Shown: positions 13,058 to 24,723 of the stretch, piece by piece
How the letters are laid out: each line of letters begins with the position of its first letter
Numbering within the stretch: position 1 is the first letter of the stretch
NCBI GenBank assembly: GCA_025677815.1
Contig: JAIXMP010000010.1
Span: 248,001 to 312,000, forward strand
Reading direction: 5' to 3'
From: Phascolomyces articulosus
Lineage: Eukaryota; Mucoromycota; Mucoromycetes; Mucorales; Lichtheimiaceae
Length of the DNA: 64,000 nucleotides
The notes under the pieces: model-generated
The model's database searches: none
The model's input: only the letters and a program-made list of their open reading frames with translations
What the model was told of the DNA's origin: nothing
Program-made: the position numbers and the translations under genes

Positions 13058-14629
13058 TCAATATTTCTCTTCCCATACTCGCTCTTCCAAATTCTTTGTC
13101 CATCCATGGCGAAGTTTTGATAAAAATTGATCTTTTTCAACATAACGACGTCGTAACCAACCAGCCAATTGTTCATCATTCTCAGGTAAATCGTTGATAG
13201 CAATTCGTTTCACATTGACATGAAACTCGTATTCATCACCAAGTTCTCGTACATGGACTCGTACCATATCTGGAGCAACATTGAATTCTTCCAAATTACC
13301 TTTTAAACGATGATAATATGCGATCGTAAAATCTGAAGGGTGAAAAGAGATAAATTATATTAATTTCTTCCATTGATCCTTTTACTTTCATTTCTTAATA
13401 ATATTCATGTATATTATCAAGTTCAATAAAATATTTACCATAAACATATTGAACATGAGAGCCTCTGAATGCATTGACACATGTCACAAATCCTCGGGTA
13501 CGTGGTAATAAAACATTATGCATGATACTATAGCCTTGTTGAGAGGCATATAATTGACTCTGTATATTTGCTGTCAGTTTTACATGCGTTTTACAAAATT
13601 ATAATATACGTTTAACTTGCCTCTTTTAACTTCTGATGTGTAAACCGAGTTCCTTCAGCAAAGCTCATAATCCATACTGGTGTTTTGAGTCTTTTAATAT
13701 TTGAAAATGTAGCTTCAATCCTGCGTTGATCGCGCATCCAATCCCGTCGGACAAATAAAAAATCCGCCAGCTAATTGATGCAAGATAGAAAGCTCAGTAA
13801 GAACTCAGCGTCATCCATTAACTTATGTTGAACCCTTTTCATGAACTTACCCACATGCCCCATCCAAAGAATGGTAACTACATCAAAATAAAACAGATCT
13901 AAAAGTTTTAATACATATTTGTGATTGTGAACCTTAATTAAACTTAGTATATTACCCATTTTATAGAATCCTTGACAAAATACTAGGTAACACCAAAATA
14001 TAAAAAATTTAGTAAAAAAAAAAAGGTAATAAACAAACGTTCCATCCAAACTTACTTTACAATTGCTGAGCATATTTCTACGTATAGCTACTGAATGTAA
14101 AAGGTAAAAATCTGTCCATGATCGATGGTTACTTATGACAATAGCTGATTCATTATACGGAATAACATCACCTGAAAATGTAATCCGAGCTTTTCGCCGT
14201 TTCTATATAAGAGACATCATACTGTTTCAGCAATTGCACCCCCTCACTTCTTCATACACATATCCCATATAGCGCCATTCAATTGTAATATGCCATATTA
14301 CCTCAAAAATGTGCTACAAAAAATATTCATATAAAAATATCAATATTTTTCTACAGTCGTGTTTCGCTTTGATATTCAAAAATAAAGCACTTTTCTTTTA
14401 CCTGCATTACTTTCCAAACTATAAAATGAATGTGGAATGGATCATTAGCGTTTTCTTTTCCTCTGAAACGTCTTTTTTGTAATAACAATAAAAGCAATTT
14501 ACCAGTTCCAACTAATGAAGAATTTATTCGTACAAGTAATCGTTCTGAAAAAGGTCTCAATAGGAATGAAGAGACTTGAACCACCTGTAAAGAACCTGCC
14601 ATACTAAAAGTGAAACGATCAGTAACCAT
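13058..14629 (-). CDS. Lysophospholipid acyltransferase, LCLAT1/AGPAT-like (PlsC fold)
   Basis: Seven exons (minus): 14629-14402, 14202-14056, 13982-13956, 13877-13851, 13770-13621, 13559-13439, 13332-13058; 324 aa. It transfers an acyl chain to a lysophospholipid (lysophosphatidate, lysocardiolipin or lyso-PI; substrate undetermined) in a membrane. The acyltransferase motifs are complete: NHx4D at N101-H102-D107, a VRRDW block near 150-154, EGTR at 181-184 and LLPRTRG near 210-216. Hydrophobic stretches near residues 13-50 fit membrane anchoring. The model needs two consecutive 27-nt exons encoding YFVKDSIKW and LPFFGWGMW, both conserved family sequence. It also needs one GC-AG intron (13620-13560), which homology at KLxxSQ supports. 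Confidence 0.85.
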
Positions 14630-15131
14630 GACTTACTGCTATGAGAACATTTATGGCTTTCATGCTAATTTTACCCAAATAGAAACACAACTGAGGCTAA
14701 GGCATTGATCGCCTCGGAGACGGAACTGATCGGACTCATTGAAGTGGAGATCGGAGGAAGTACTTAAGACGAAGTGACAAAAAATAAGCGGGGAAAGTGG
14801 GAAATTGTTTGCAACCTGTTCAACCTGGTTTCCTTTTAGAAACTTGTGGCAAAGTTGGTGGTACAGAGTGGCTACTTTTGTCTAAAGACTTCTGGAGTGA
14901 AAAAAACTTCGTACTACTAAAATGATATCAAGGAACTAGAAGTATCGTTCTGCTTAATAGTTATTACTATTATTATTAGAAATTGATGACATAGATATAA
15001 TATATATATATATATATATATAATGACAGGATTTAGGAATAAAAAATAAAAGAAAAAGTACACATGATAGTATAAGTAGAAATAATATAATATATCTATA
15101 TAGTTAATGATTTAAAAATAATATAATATAA
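14630..15131. other. Intergenic spacer with TA dinucleotide repeat
   Basis: About 500 bp between the acyltransferase start and the azgA stop. Contains an alternating TA run at about 14998-15022. No gene seen. Confidence 0.55.
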
Positions 15132-17556
15132 CTAAAGTGCTGTCTTCTCGTTAGTAACTTCAAGTGTTGCTGTGTTATTTTCAACAGCACCAGTAGTGAC
15201 CACCTGAGTTGGATAATCTTCATCATCCTTCTCGTTACTTTTCTTAGATGAAGCACCACCTTCATCATCACTAAACTCATGTTCGTCTTGATACCAATCA
15301 AATGGTTTACCGCGTACCTTGGCAATTATATAACGGATATAGATAGGCAACAATGGTCTACCACGGATCATATCCCAATAAGGTTCACGTAGTGAATAAT
15401 CTGGCTTGATTTTACCAAAAGTAATCTTATCCATGACCCATACAAATGTATTGATAACCATATATGCAATCACACCACCAACAACACCATAGGCAATGGA
15501 GTAAGTAAATGGCATAACGGCGATGGTGATAAATGCGGGAATTGAATCACCAGGGTATTCCCAATTGATATTACGTGCACTTGAAGTCATCATACTTCCT
15601 ACAATCACCAAAGCACTTCCGGTTGCCCAGGGTGGGAATGATGCAAAGATTGGAGAGAAAAAAATTGAGATAAAGAAACCAAAACCAATGGTAATTGCTG
15701 TAATACCAGTACGACCACCTTCTGCAATACCAGCACCAGATTCCACATATGCTGTTACAGGGGAACAGCCAAAACATGAGCCGACAATGATAGATATAGC
15801 ATCAGTCAAAAAAGCCAATGATGAGCGTTCAAAATCACCATGTTTATCCATATAGCCACCATATTTGGCCATTGAATAAAGTGTACCGGTTGTATCGAGG
15901 ATATCGACATACTAATAAATATAAAGTAAATTGTTTAATAATTATCAGCTCCTGTCCATGCTATGACTTATTTTACTAAAGCTATTATATTGAAACCAAG
16001 GTTTAGAACTCTCACTGGTTTTTACCAAAAATGTAATCAATGCAACCCATGTTTGACCAGTGGACAAGTCGAATTCAAACTGGGCAAGAATACTGTAGTT
16101 CAAGTATAAAAAACATTTTAGTAAATTCTTTCTCGAATGATATTTTTTTAGAAAAAAATCTTGCTCATGCTGTGAATAAATAGGTTACCGATCAAGAGGT
16201 TGAACTTTAACAACTTGCTTAAAGTAATCAAACATGTTTTGGCCCTGAGGAGTATATGGGAAGAGGGTTACTTCACTGACGCGTGGCCAAGAGGTGATGG
16301 CAATGAAAATAATACCAAGGAGCAAAGCACCTCTGACGCGATATAACAGTAAGATAGACATGACAAGCAAACCCAAGATACCTATTTTAAAAAACATTGT
16401 ACTTGACTTAGAACTTTCCCCAAATGTTTGTTTTCAACTGTGAGTCACACTTGAGTTATTTCTTACCCATCCATAAGGTAGGAGATTCCATTCTTCCTCC
16501 AAGACAAGTACCAGTCTCATCTTTCATAATAGCAGGACAACCACCTATTTGTTTTTTATATTAAAACCAATATTAGTATACATTAAACATTTATAATAAA
16601 TTAAACAAGTCATTTTGACTATTTGTTTGCTATTAATACCCAAAGTGACCAATGTTGCAGAGTCTGGTCCTACAAGACCAATGCCTTCCGAATTTTGTAA
16701 ACCCACAAAACATAAGAACAAGCCAATGCCTACACCCATGCCTAGTTTGATACTCATAGGAATTAAACGCGCCAGCCATTGTCGAATACCCAAAATCGTT
16801 AATATCAAAAAGATGAAACCTTCAATAAGGACTGCACCCATTGCTGTACGATATGAGATGTTACCAGTGCCGTGATAACCAACTACCTGAAGAAGATATA
16901 TAATATTTATGAATTTTGTATGAAAAAACAACTTAAACAAAAGTAGAAAAACGATAATAATCTTTCACGAAGTAAATGAGATGTAAATGTACCGTGTATG
17001 TAAAGTAAGCATTCAAGCCCATACTATAATATAATAAATTATTATATTGTGGTAAGTCAGTAAATCTATTGTCATCGTTGTACAAGAAAAAATTACCCAG
17101 GAGCTAAACCGATAGGAAGGTTGGCTAAAATGCCAAACAAAATACAAGCAATACAGCAAGTAATAGCAGTACCGGCGATGAGTTGGACGCGGAACTCGTT
17201 AACACAGATCAAATAATCGCTATTATTGTCACAGACTGGATCATCAGCTGTTCCTTCACAAACACATGTTCCACCACTATCACTGATGATGGCAGCGTTG
17301 ACCGAAATAATGTAAGCCTTTTAATATATAAAATAAAACATTCTGATATTGTTAATAAGATGTATTTTTTTCAATATGAAGCTCATTTTTTACAACTGGA
17401 ACATACCATAGCAAAGAAAGTTGTAAAACCTGCACGAATTTCAGTCAAAAATCGAGTGTTTTTACGTTCACGGCGAGCACCTGAACCTTCGAGTTGAAAA
17501 TACCGACCAGCACGAGAATGGGCCACATAGTCGTTGATTTTTTCGGCCCAAGTCAT
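15132..17556 (-). CDS. azgA: Adenine/guanine/hypoxanthine permease (AzgA family, NCS2-like)
   Basis: Eight exons (minus): 17556-17407, 17317-17097, 17023-16993, 16886-16640, 16544-16467, 16381-16189, 16092-16026, 15911-15132; 588 aa. It is a plasma-membrane proton symporter for purine bases. The N-terminus [20 protein letters not shown] leads into the first conserved helix ([16 protein letters not shown]). Other AzgA signatures present are LAPGMGLNAYF, split over the exon 2/3 junction, and [17 protein letters not shown] in the last exon. About 12-14 hydrophobic helices and an acidic C-tail fit the roughly 580-aa family size. I chose the ATG at 17556; the upstream in-frame extension is a hydrophobic low-complexity leader not seen in the family. 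Exon 3 is only 31 nt. Several GATA motifs lie upstream. Confidence 0.92.
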
Positions 17557-17742
17557 GTTTAATAATAATGAAAATGGGATTCGACTACTCAACAACACAA
17601 AAGAAAGAGAGAGAGAGAGAGTTAGAAGAAAAAAAAGATGAAGTTTCACAGTTAAGAAAAATAAATGTCGGTCTTTGTATAAATATTCAATTTACTAGAG
17701 TACTTCTACAAATTCTCCAAAGCTGATCCACTACTTGATTTC

Positions 17743-17905
17743 CTTATCCAGACGCTTGGTGAAACGGGAAAACAAAGATAAGAGCTTTAAGTACTTGCGA
17801 TTATCCTTTTTCATCAAAGTAAATGGTGTAATTTTATAGCCATAAAATCGCTATCAAATAAAAAGCTCTATACTCATTTATTCATCATAACTTTATCGAC
17901 GATAA
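17743..17905. promoter_or_regulatory. Cluster of GATA-factor sites upstream of azgA
   Basis: Five GATAA cores occur within about 165 bp, 190-350 bp upstream of the azgA ATG. They lie at 17743-17748 (CTTATC), 17777-17782 (GATAAG), 17801-17805 (TTATC), and a head-to-head pair TTATC/GATAA at 17893-17905 separated by 3 bp. Fungal purine transporters are typically under nitrogen GATA activators (AreA/Nit2/Gln3). The cluster therefore suggests nitrogen control of this gene; that is an inference from motifs. Confidence 0.5.
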
Positions 17906-18056
17906 GTCGTTTTCACTAGCCCACAAAAGAAAAAAAAGGCAATGAAAATACATTGTATATTTTTTAATATGTTACATCAAGATATAACTTCTTTTCCTTG
18001 GTATACAACTGAAAATTAAAAGGACCTTTTCCTTTTTGTAAGAAGAAAGGGACATT

Positions 18057-18136
18057 GATATTACGCGCCTCACTTTTCAAGAAAATATTATGACAATTTT
18101 GATACGAATATTCCATTTGTGGAGGCGCGTTATCTC
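18057..18136. repeat. GC-cored inverted repeat (15-bp arms, 50-bp spacer)
   Basis: The left arm 18057-18071 (GATATTACGCGCCTC) is complementary to the right arm 18122-18136 at 13 of 15 positions, with a perfect 9-bp GAGGCGCGT core. It is a rare GC-rich element in AT-rich DNA, about 500 bp upstream of azgA. It could be a bipartite protein-binding site or an RNA hairpin. Confidence 0.4.
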
Positions 18137-18452
18137 AAAATTCGTTTTGCCTCACCTTCACTTTCTATAATGGATCATATTGCGTGACCTTACTACGTTA
18201 CAATCGGGCCGCTGTGATCATATGCAACTTACCACCATCCATCTCGACCTTCTTGCTGTTATCATTTTATCATTTTATTATACAGTCTATAATTTTGTTT
18301 AACAGATGCACGTTACTATCCAAGGATTAGTAGTACATTATATTTTCTATCCAGTTTAATAGTAAAGTGATCTATGTTTTGATGGCTATTAAGTTTGTTT
18401 TATGCAGGGAGCCGGGTTATTGTTAAAAAAAACGTGCGTGTATTGTGGTTAG

Positions 18453-18503
18453 ATCAAAACCTCTTCCACCCAAAAGCTACTCCGATCTAAAAAAGGTTTT
18501 GAT
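18453..18503. repeat. Perfect 10-bp inverted repeat
   Basis: ATCAAAACCT at 18453-18462 is the exact reverse complement of AGGTTTTGAT at 18494-18503, with a 31-nt loop. No T-run or gene context gives it a role. Confidence 0.35.
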
Positions 18504-20166
18504 TACAAAATACAATAAGCACTTTGTTTTCAATCCGGGTGAACTTTAATAAACAGCGTATGCCTAATTATTATAATGGATAAATACATTCAATCTATGA
18601 AAAAAAATACGAATACGCCCTTATGAATATGATGGAAATGGTGGGTTATGTGGTAAAATATATTCATTTGTTTCTATGATGTCGATCCATCAGTAGTGGC
18701 TTAAAAAACACATACATTGCGATATATACTATTCTATTATATATTAAGCTATATATTTATTATGGCAGTGTTCAAAGTTATACATATAAAACCAGAAGAT
18801 ACTCAATTAAGCATTGGGTATATACAATAGCTGTGCTACTACACATCAATCTGCTACGGACGTAAAGTTTGAATATATTAAATACAGTAGCAAAAGTAGT
18901 GTTTGTCGCTTCTGATTCTCATATAATAGAAAATGCTCCTCCTTTGGTGATTCGCCAAATTCTTTCACCCTTTTGAATGTCTTGGTTCAAAGGTATAGAA
19001 TAAAACAAATATATTAAACCTTGTTTTAAACTGTAATAATTGCTCGTATTGCTCTGTTTATTAACTGATATCTTCTTAAAATGCTATTATTTCCTTAGTA
19101 TTTCACATGGCATTCGAACTCAATTTACTATCCTAGGAAAGAACGACAAAAGGAGATGTAGTCGCAGATTGAGATTCTAGTGATATACGTAAATATTGAA
19201 AAATGACTTGTTCATATTTTACTCTACCACCACCAATATTCTTTATTTTTTTTTGAATGCTAATTCTTTGGCATTAGACATCTGTTTTGTTACATATTTA
19301 TTATAAATTTAATTCTTGTTACGTTTATAGACGCATGAATACTTATTTAATCAAATATTTCCAATCTTTATATACAGTAAAGGACATAGCTAACTTTGAG
19401 AATAATAAAAACAAAGGACTTTATCATATTTTCATAATACTGTTCCCATAAATACAAAATAAGCAATTTTGGACTCTATTAGTAAATATTACAAATTAGC
19501 GTAATATACAACATACCTCTGAATGTATTAATAACGATGAATTGAGTTAACCCTGTTTTGATGATGCTTGATACAACTGTACTACGAGAATATGAAAAAT
19601 AAAATAAATAATTCCTGTAAATATAAAACCATTTTGGCTTCAAAAACGCACCAAAATAACCAGTTTTCTGCAGAAGTACCACAATCGTCTAAGCAAAAAT
19701 ATTTTGAGCGTGGATACAATTTTATGCATCAAATAGCATTACATCACCATACGCTGCAATTCTTCCTTTTTCATAATACTTTTTTTTTGTAAAATCTTTT
19801 TTCATAATACATTAGCAACACACAATTTTTGTTGTTAGCTATTACACTTTTACGGCTTACCTAGTTATTATAATTGCATTGAAAGAAACTACACTTGCTG
19901 GCGATAATTTACAACATCTTATACTGCTAAAAAAAAAAAAAAAAAAAAAAAAACTACATCCCTACGTTACAGCAGGAAGATCACTGTGCACCCAATCAGA
20001 GGTGTTACACAGCTGTTTGCTAGGAACATACTCACCTGAGTGGCTGTGTGAAATAAAACAAATAATGCAGCAAATGTTTTTTTAGCCACTTTCTTTTTCT
20101 TTTGATACCTTTCACTTTTCTATAATATCCATTATTACCTGATTATTACAATTATAAAGTTATATT

Positions 20167-21940
20167 ATGCGACTCGAATTACTACCTCTTGAAATTTTAG
20201 ATAACATATTCTGTTATTTGTCATTCCATGATAGATGGCGTGTATGCACTGTGTCAAATGGATGGCGATCAACAATACTTTGTTGGAAACGAATGTTCGA
20301 ACAACTTTCAACCAGTGATTATAAAAAAAACATGGTCGCTTCACTTTTACCGTACAGATCGTACATCCATCCCGATTTTGTCAAGAGTATACAATTAAAT
20401 GTGCAGAAAGGTGATGAGTTATCATCATTGATTGAATTTTTGGCTGATAATAAATGCAGTGCCATCACCAAAGGTATATATAACACAAATACACTTTTTT
20501 CTTTTTATTATGACACTTTAAGTAACTTTTCGAATGATAGTTAGTAAATATTAAACGTATATTAATATATAACTAACATATTTTATAGTCGATATCACTG
20601 CACCATACTGGATGAAGTACAACTTTTTTCAACTAAATACCCATTGCGCAATGTCGCTAAACAACTTGTCCCTTAAATTTAACCGCGGTGACGATGACCA
20701 TTATAAACCACCTCCTGACCTTATATTACGACATTATCCGAGGCTTCAAGTGCTGTGTTATATAGGTCCAGTATACAGTAAAAATGGTCAACAATGGAAA
20801 CCATCTTTTCCCACGGGGTTTAAACACCAGTATTTACGTGACCTAGTACTACACATACATAACAGTGACGGTACATTTGAGGCTAAAAACATCTTGGTCG
20901 CAACTCCAAGGATCCGAAGATTGCGATTGGGATTACAAAATATTCAACATACTAGCCCTTTACTACTCCTGGATGTATTAAAGCAACATTGTCCAGAATT
21001 GGTAACTATTTCATTTCTACACAGATATGGAAATGGCACAATTATCGATCCGGATTTGCTCAGCATGGAACGCCGCACAAACTCTCGCTCCGGCTTAGAA
21101 AATCTTGTATTTCATGATTCATTCGATGAGTATCCGTATGCACGACAGTTAATCCAATTCCTTACCACAGAATATCACCAAAGTTTATATACTTTGGATA
21201 TTACGTGTGCATATGTGACCTACGACGAAAACAACAACAGTGACTCCTTAGATCAACTAAGTTCTCTTGTCTTTCCTTGCCTGGAACGCTTTTCTCTTAC
21301 CGATCGTATCACTAACATGTTAAGCAGACGAAACCATACATTATCCCCACTATCCCGCTTTCTCTCGAATTCAGTTCCAAATCTTCGTCACCTTGCACTC
21401 ACTTACTTAGAAGGTGGGGTAGAACTGAAAATGCTTGTACAAAAACCAAATCACCTCGAAACATTATACTTGGATCATTGTAATGTCGTTGATTTACATC
21501 AGATTACAAGTTTACTTGGAAACCATGGGACAAACAAAGAAGCAAGATTGTCACGAATCGCGCTCCGATGTTTACCGCACATATCTCCAGAAGTTTTATC
21601 TTTTATCGCTTCTACACAAGGGACATGTCTAAAAGAATTGATAATTGATCAAAATGAAGGAGTATCAATAGAAGATATTGAACTTTTTCTTGATAATATA
21701 CCTATAAACAATCGTAGTAACATGATTCATACAGCCAACATCAGCCTTATTTACCAAGATTCTCCCGCACGCGACTTTCCAGATAAGGATAAAATCGATC
21801 AAATGCTTGCCAAACTTAATTTATATGCAAAAGAATGGAGGTTTACGTTAAGTAATTACGCCGACCTTTCTCTGCAGCTTGACTCCTACAGTCATGTACG
21901 ATATCGGAAGAATATAAAGAAAAACCGCTATAGTATATAA
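20167..21940 (+). CDS. F-box/LRR protein, first of a tandem pair
   Basis: Two exons, 20167-20473 and 20589-21940; 552 aa. An N-terminal F-box (about residues 3-45: LPLEILDNIFCYLSFHDRWRVCTVS, followed by a Trp-rich end) would bind Skp1. The remaining part is built of leucine-rich repeats of the amino-terminal-helix type, with blocks such as LRRLRLGLQNI, LYTLDITC and LRHLALTYLEG. It is expected to be an SCF ubiquitin-ligase substrate receptor; the substrate is unknown. The downstream gene is a paralogue in the same orientation with the intron at the same place and phase (after the first codon base following SAITK/NAIQE). The start is the first ATG of the F-box frame. The family call is good; specific identity is not possible. 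Confidence 0.8.
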
Positions 21941-22626
21941 GAGACTCCTAGCATATAACCAAAACATAAATACTCTCTTGTAATTAAGCGTGTATAGATA
22001 TAATAACGGTACCTGTCATCACGTAATTATATTATCTTCAAAATAAAAATAGAAACAAAAAAAATGATATCATAATAAACTGCAAAAATTGCCTTTTGAT
22101 CCTACATCAGATGTGTTTCGCCAGCATGATTGAATTGTCAGTTGAGATTGCCGTTTTATTTATAATGATCCATATCACAAAGTACAATAATATTTGATAT
22201 AATGTATTGCATCTTGATTATTTTATAAAAGCATACATAGGCTTTGATCGATAATATAGGTCTAGAGGCTTAAAGACAGTAAAAGATTGGATATGATTAG
22301 CAGAATCATTTTGATATACCATCACTTGCATAATTCTCTGTTAGAACGCTGGCTTAGCGTTATTGAGTTTGTGCTTCACATGTATATGAATTTGCTATTT
22401 ACGAGAAAGCTCTGAAAATATATTAAGGTTCTATAATCATTTAAAAATAACTGTTCTGGAAAGTCGTCGTGAATTCAAGGGGGAAGATCATGACTTTCTA
22501 TGCTACGTGTGACCCTAAAATTTAGATTGTGTTGGTATGTCAGTCATTGCATATTTCTTTATAAAATAAAAATAAAAAAAAACGATCTTCCTGAACACCG
22601 TGTTTCTTTCTTTTCACGTCTATAAA
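21941..22626. other. Spacer between the tandem F-box genes
   Basis: About 690 bp of AT-rich DNA with the terminator of the first gene and promoter of the second. No gene or clear repeat seen. Confidence 0.5.
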
Positions 22627-24519
22627 ATGATGACTACTCTTATAACAAGCATATATAGCACCACTCAAATATCTGAATTGCCCATTGAACTTCAACATTC
22701 AATTCTAAATCACTTGACATTTCGAGAATGTATACAATGTACCAAAGTATCAAAGTCATGGGCTGTCATGATACTGAGTTGGCAAAAAATGTGGCAATGT
22801 CTCTCAACACAAGAAAAACACAGAATTGTACCTCACCTTTTACCGTATAAAAATTTCATCAGTGGGTCTTCTGTAAAGCGGATCTATATCGATCGCTTTG
22901 GTAGTGATCCAGCTTACTGGCCATCGGTGGTCGATTTTCTGGTCGACCAGCAATGTAATGCTATCCAAGAAGGTAATTATATACATATATAAAACTGACG
23001 TAGTTTTTGTACATGAAGCACCAGTAAAGTAATAAATCATATAAAGTAATACATAGCTTTTTTGTTTCAATTTTTTTATTAAGCTGAATTGAATCTTATC
23101 TCCATGCCAATGGCGAGTACCTCAAAATTGATCAATATGTGTGGTGATTCACTGTCTCATGTCTTCATCTCGTTATATCGTTATTCCAGAAACCAATCAG
23201 TGATCAATGTTGCCCCTGATATTTTTATACGCCACTGTCCAAACCTAGAAAAATTAACGTTTTTAGGGCCTATTACCAATCCGACAGATTGGCAGCCAAT
23301 ATTACCAACAAATTTAAAACACAAACAACTAATTGCCTTGACGATGGATATCACCAACGGCGATGGTAATCTAGATCCAGCTACATTTTTGCCTGCAATA
23401 CCGAAACTCAAGCACTTGGCATTATCCTTGGATAATATTGTAAGAGAAGGTGCTTCTCTACCTCCATTAATTCGACAATATTGTCCAGACTTATCATCAC
23501 TTATTTTATCCGGTAGCGGTGACTATGATATAATTGCCGCACACCGTAGAATACATCAAAGAAACGAAAATTCAACAATACCCACAACAATTACAACAGA
23601 GGCCAAAAAAACAATTAGGATAAATCAAGTAACAGTGGATAATAGCAGTGGAAGCGCATTACTGGATCTTTCGCTGCGTAATTCTTGGAACATAGATCTC
23701 ATTGGAACAGCCTCTTCATTACTTCGACAACTTATTCACCATTCATATACAAAAATCCAGTCTTTAGATCTTTCTGGTACGGATGAATTATTTGATCAAG
23801 AAATGATCACCTACTTGACTGACCATCCATTCCCTTGTCTGACCCGTTTGACACTTCGATGGGAACCGACAACCAATAATGCGCTTGACCATATTGTACA
23901 GAACTTTATCATACAGTCAGCCATGAACTTAAAGTATCTTGGACTAAAATGCAAGCAGTATTGCATAAATGACGAATTTCTCTCTGCTCTTTGTCCCGTT
24001 GCAAAAAATTTGCGTGAATTGCAACTCGACTATAGTGAATTGATCACCACCAATGGATTACGAAGGTTTTTAGAAACGATGACGCATCCGAAACGCAGTT
24101 TGCGAAAAATCATATTTAATAGCACACCAGCAGTGAACCAAGAGCTTTTATACACAATTGCCACATCAAAATTGTGTATTATTGACGAAATGACGATTAT
24201 CTATTGCAAACATGTCAAAATTGATGATTTTGAACAATTTTTGGATGACAAGATACAGGCAGCAGTAAATAATGACGAAGAACACAACCACGATACTATC
24301 TCTCTCCGTTGTGAATGGATGATGAATAAGCTAGAGCTCTGTTTTTATCATGACAAGGACCCGGCAGAATTTGTTGAAAGTGAAAAAGGCAAAAGGTTTT
24401 TGAAGAAGTTGGATAGAGTAGCAAAGGAATGGAAATTTTCCATATGTTCCCCTATAACCACGTTAATTTTTGGGAACTATAAAGAAGAAGTAATTACACA
24501 TGATCAGTTTAGAAGATAA
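22627..24519 (+). CDS. F-box/LRR protein, second of a tandem pair
   Basis: Two exons, 22627-22972 and 23084-24519; 593 aa. The F-box lies at about residues 15-60 (ELPIELQHSILNHLTFRECIQCTKVSKSW). It is followed by an LRR array including LKHLALSLDNIV, IQSLDLSGTD, LTRLTLRW, LKYLGLKC and LRELQLDYS. It is a predicted SCF substrate adaptor. The open frame extends upstream to a GTG, but a eukaryotic start should be the ATG at 22627 or the adjacent one at 22630. The intron position and phase match the upstream paralogue, as do the sentences around it (VPHLLPYKNFISG here, ASLLPYRSYIHP there), so the pair arose by tandem duplication followed by strong divergence in the repeats. Confidence 0.8.
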
Positions 24520-24723
24520 AAATAAAAGGAATTACACATTTAGAATTTTTTTTAAACAAAGAATACATTATTAACAGTTTTTTAGTTTGGGATGAAATGC
24601 TTATTGATGATAATGATATACAAATGTGATGTTACAAAAAAATAGTTGATATATATAAAATTTAAGAAACTATACCCATGTTGAATAAGATCCAAGAGTG
24701 AAACAGTAATAAATTATTGAGAA

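Larger units (their letters stand above)
17557..20166. other. 2.6-kb stretch without a recognisable gene
   Basis: Apart from the azgA promoter sites and two inverted repeats (18057-18136, 18453-18503), I see no coding region. Open frames of 60-75 codons here are in AT-rich or poly-A sequence. A 24-base A run lies at about 19930-19953. The last few hundred bases must carry the promoter of the first F-box gene. Confidence 0.6.

Noticed and set aside
17557..17649. N-terminal extension of the purine permease
   Set aside because: In-frame extension starts with hydrophobic low-complexity Leu/Ser sequence lying in a GA/CT repeat; family proteins begin near MTWAEK.
22600..22626. Upstream start of the second F-box protein
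   Set aside because: The apparent Met is a GTG codon; the first real ATG of the frame is at 22627.
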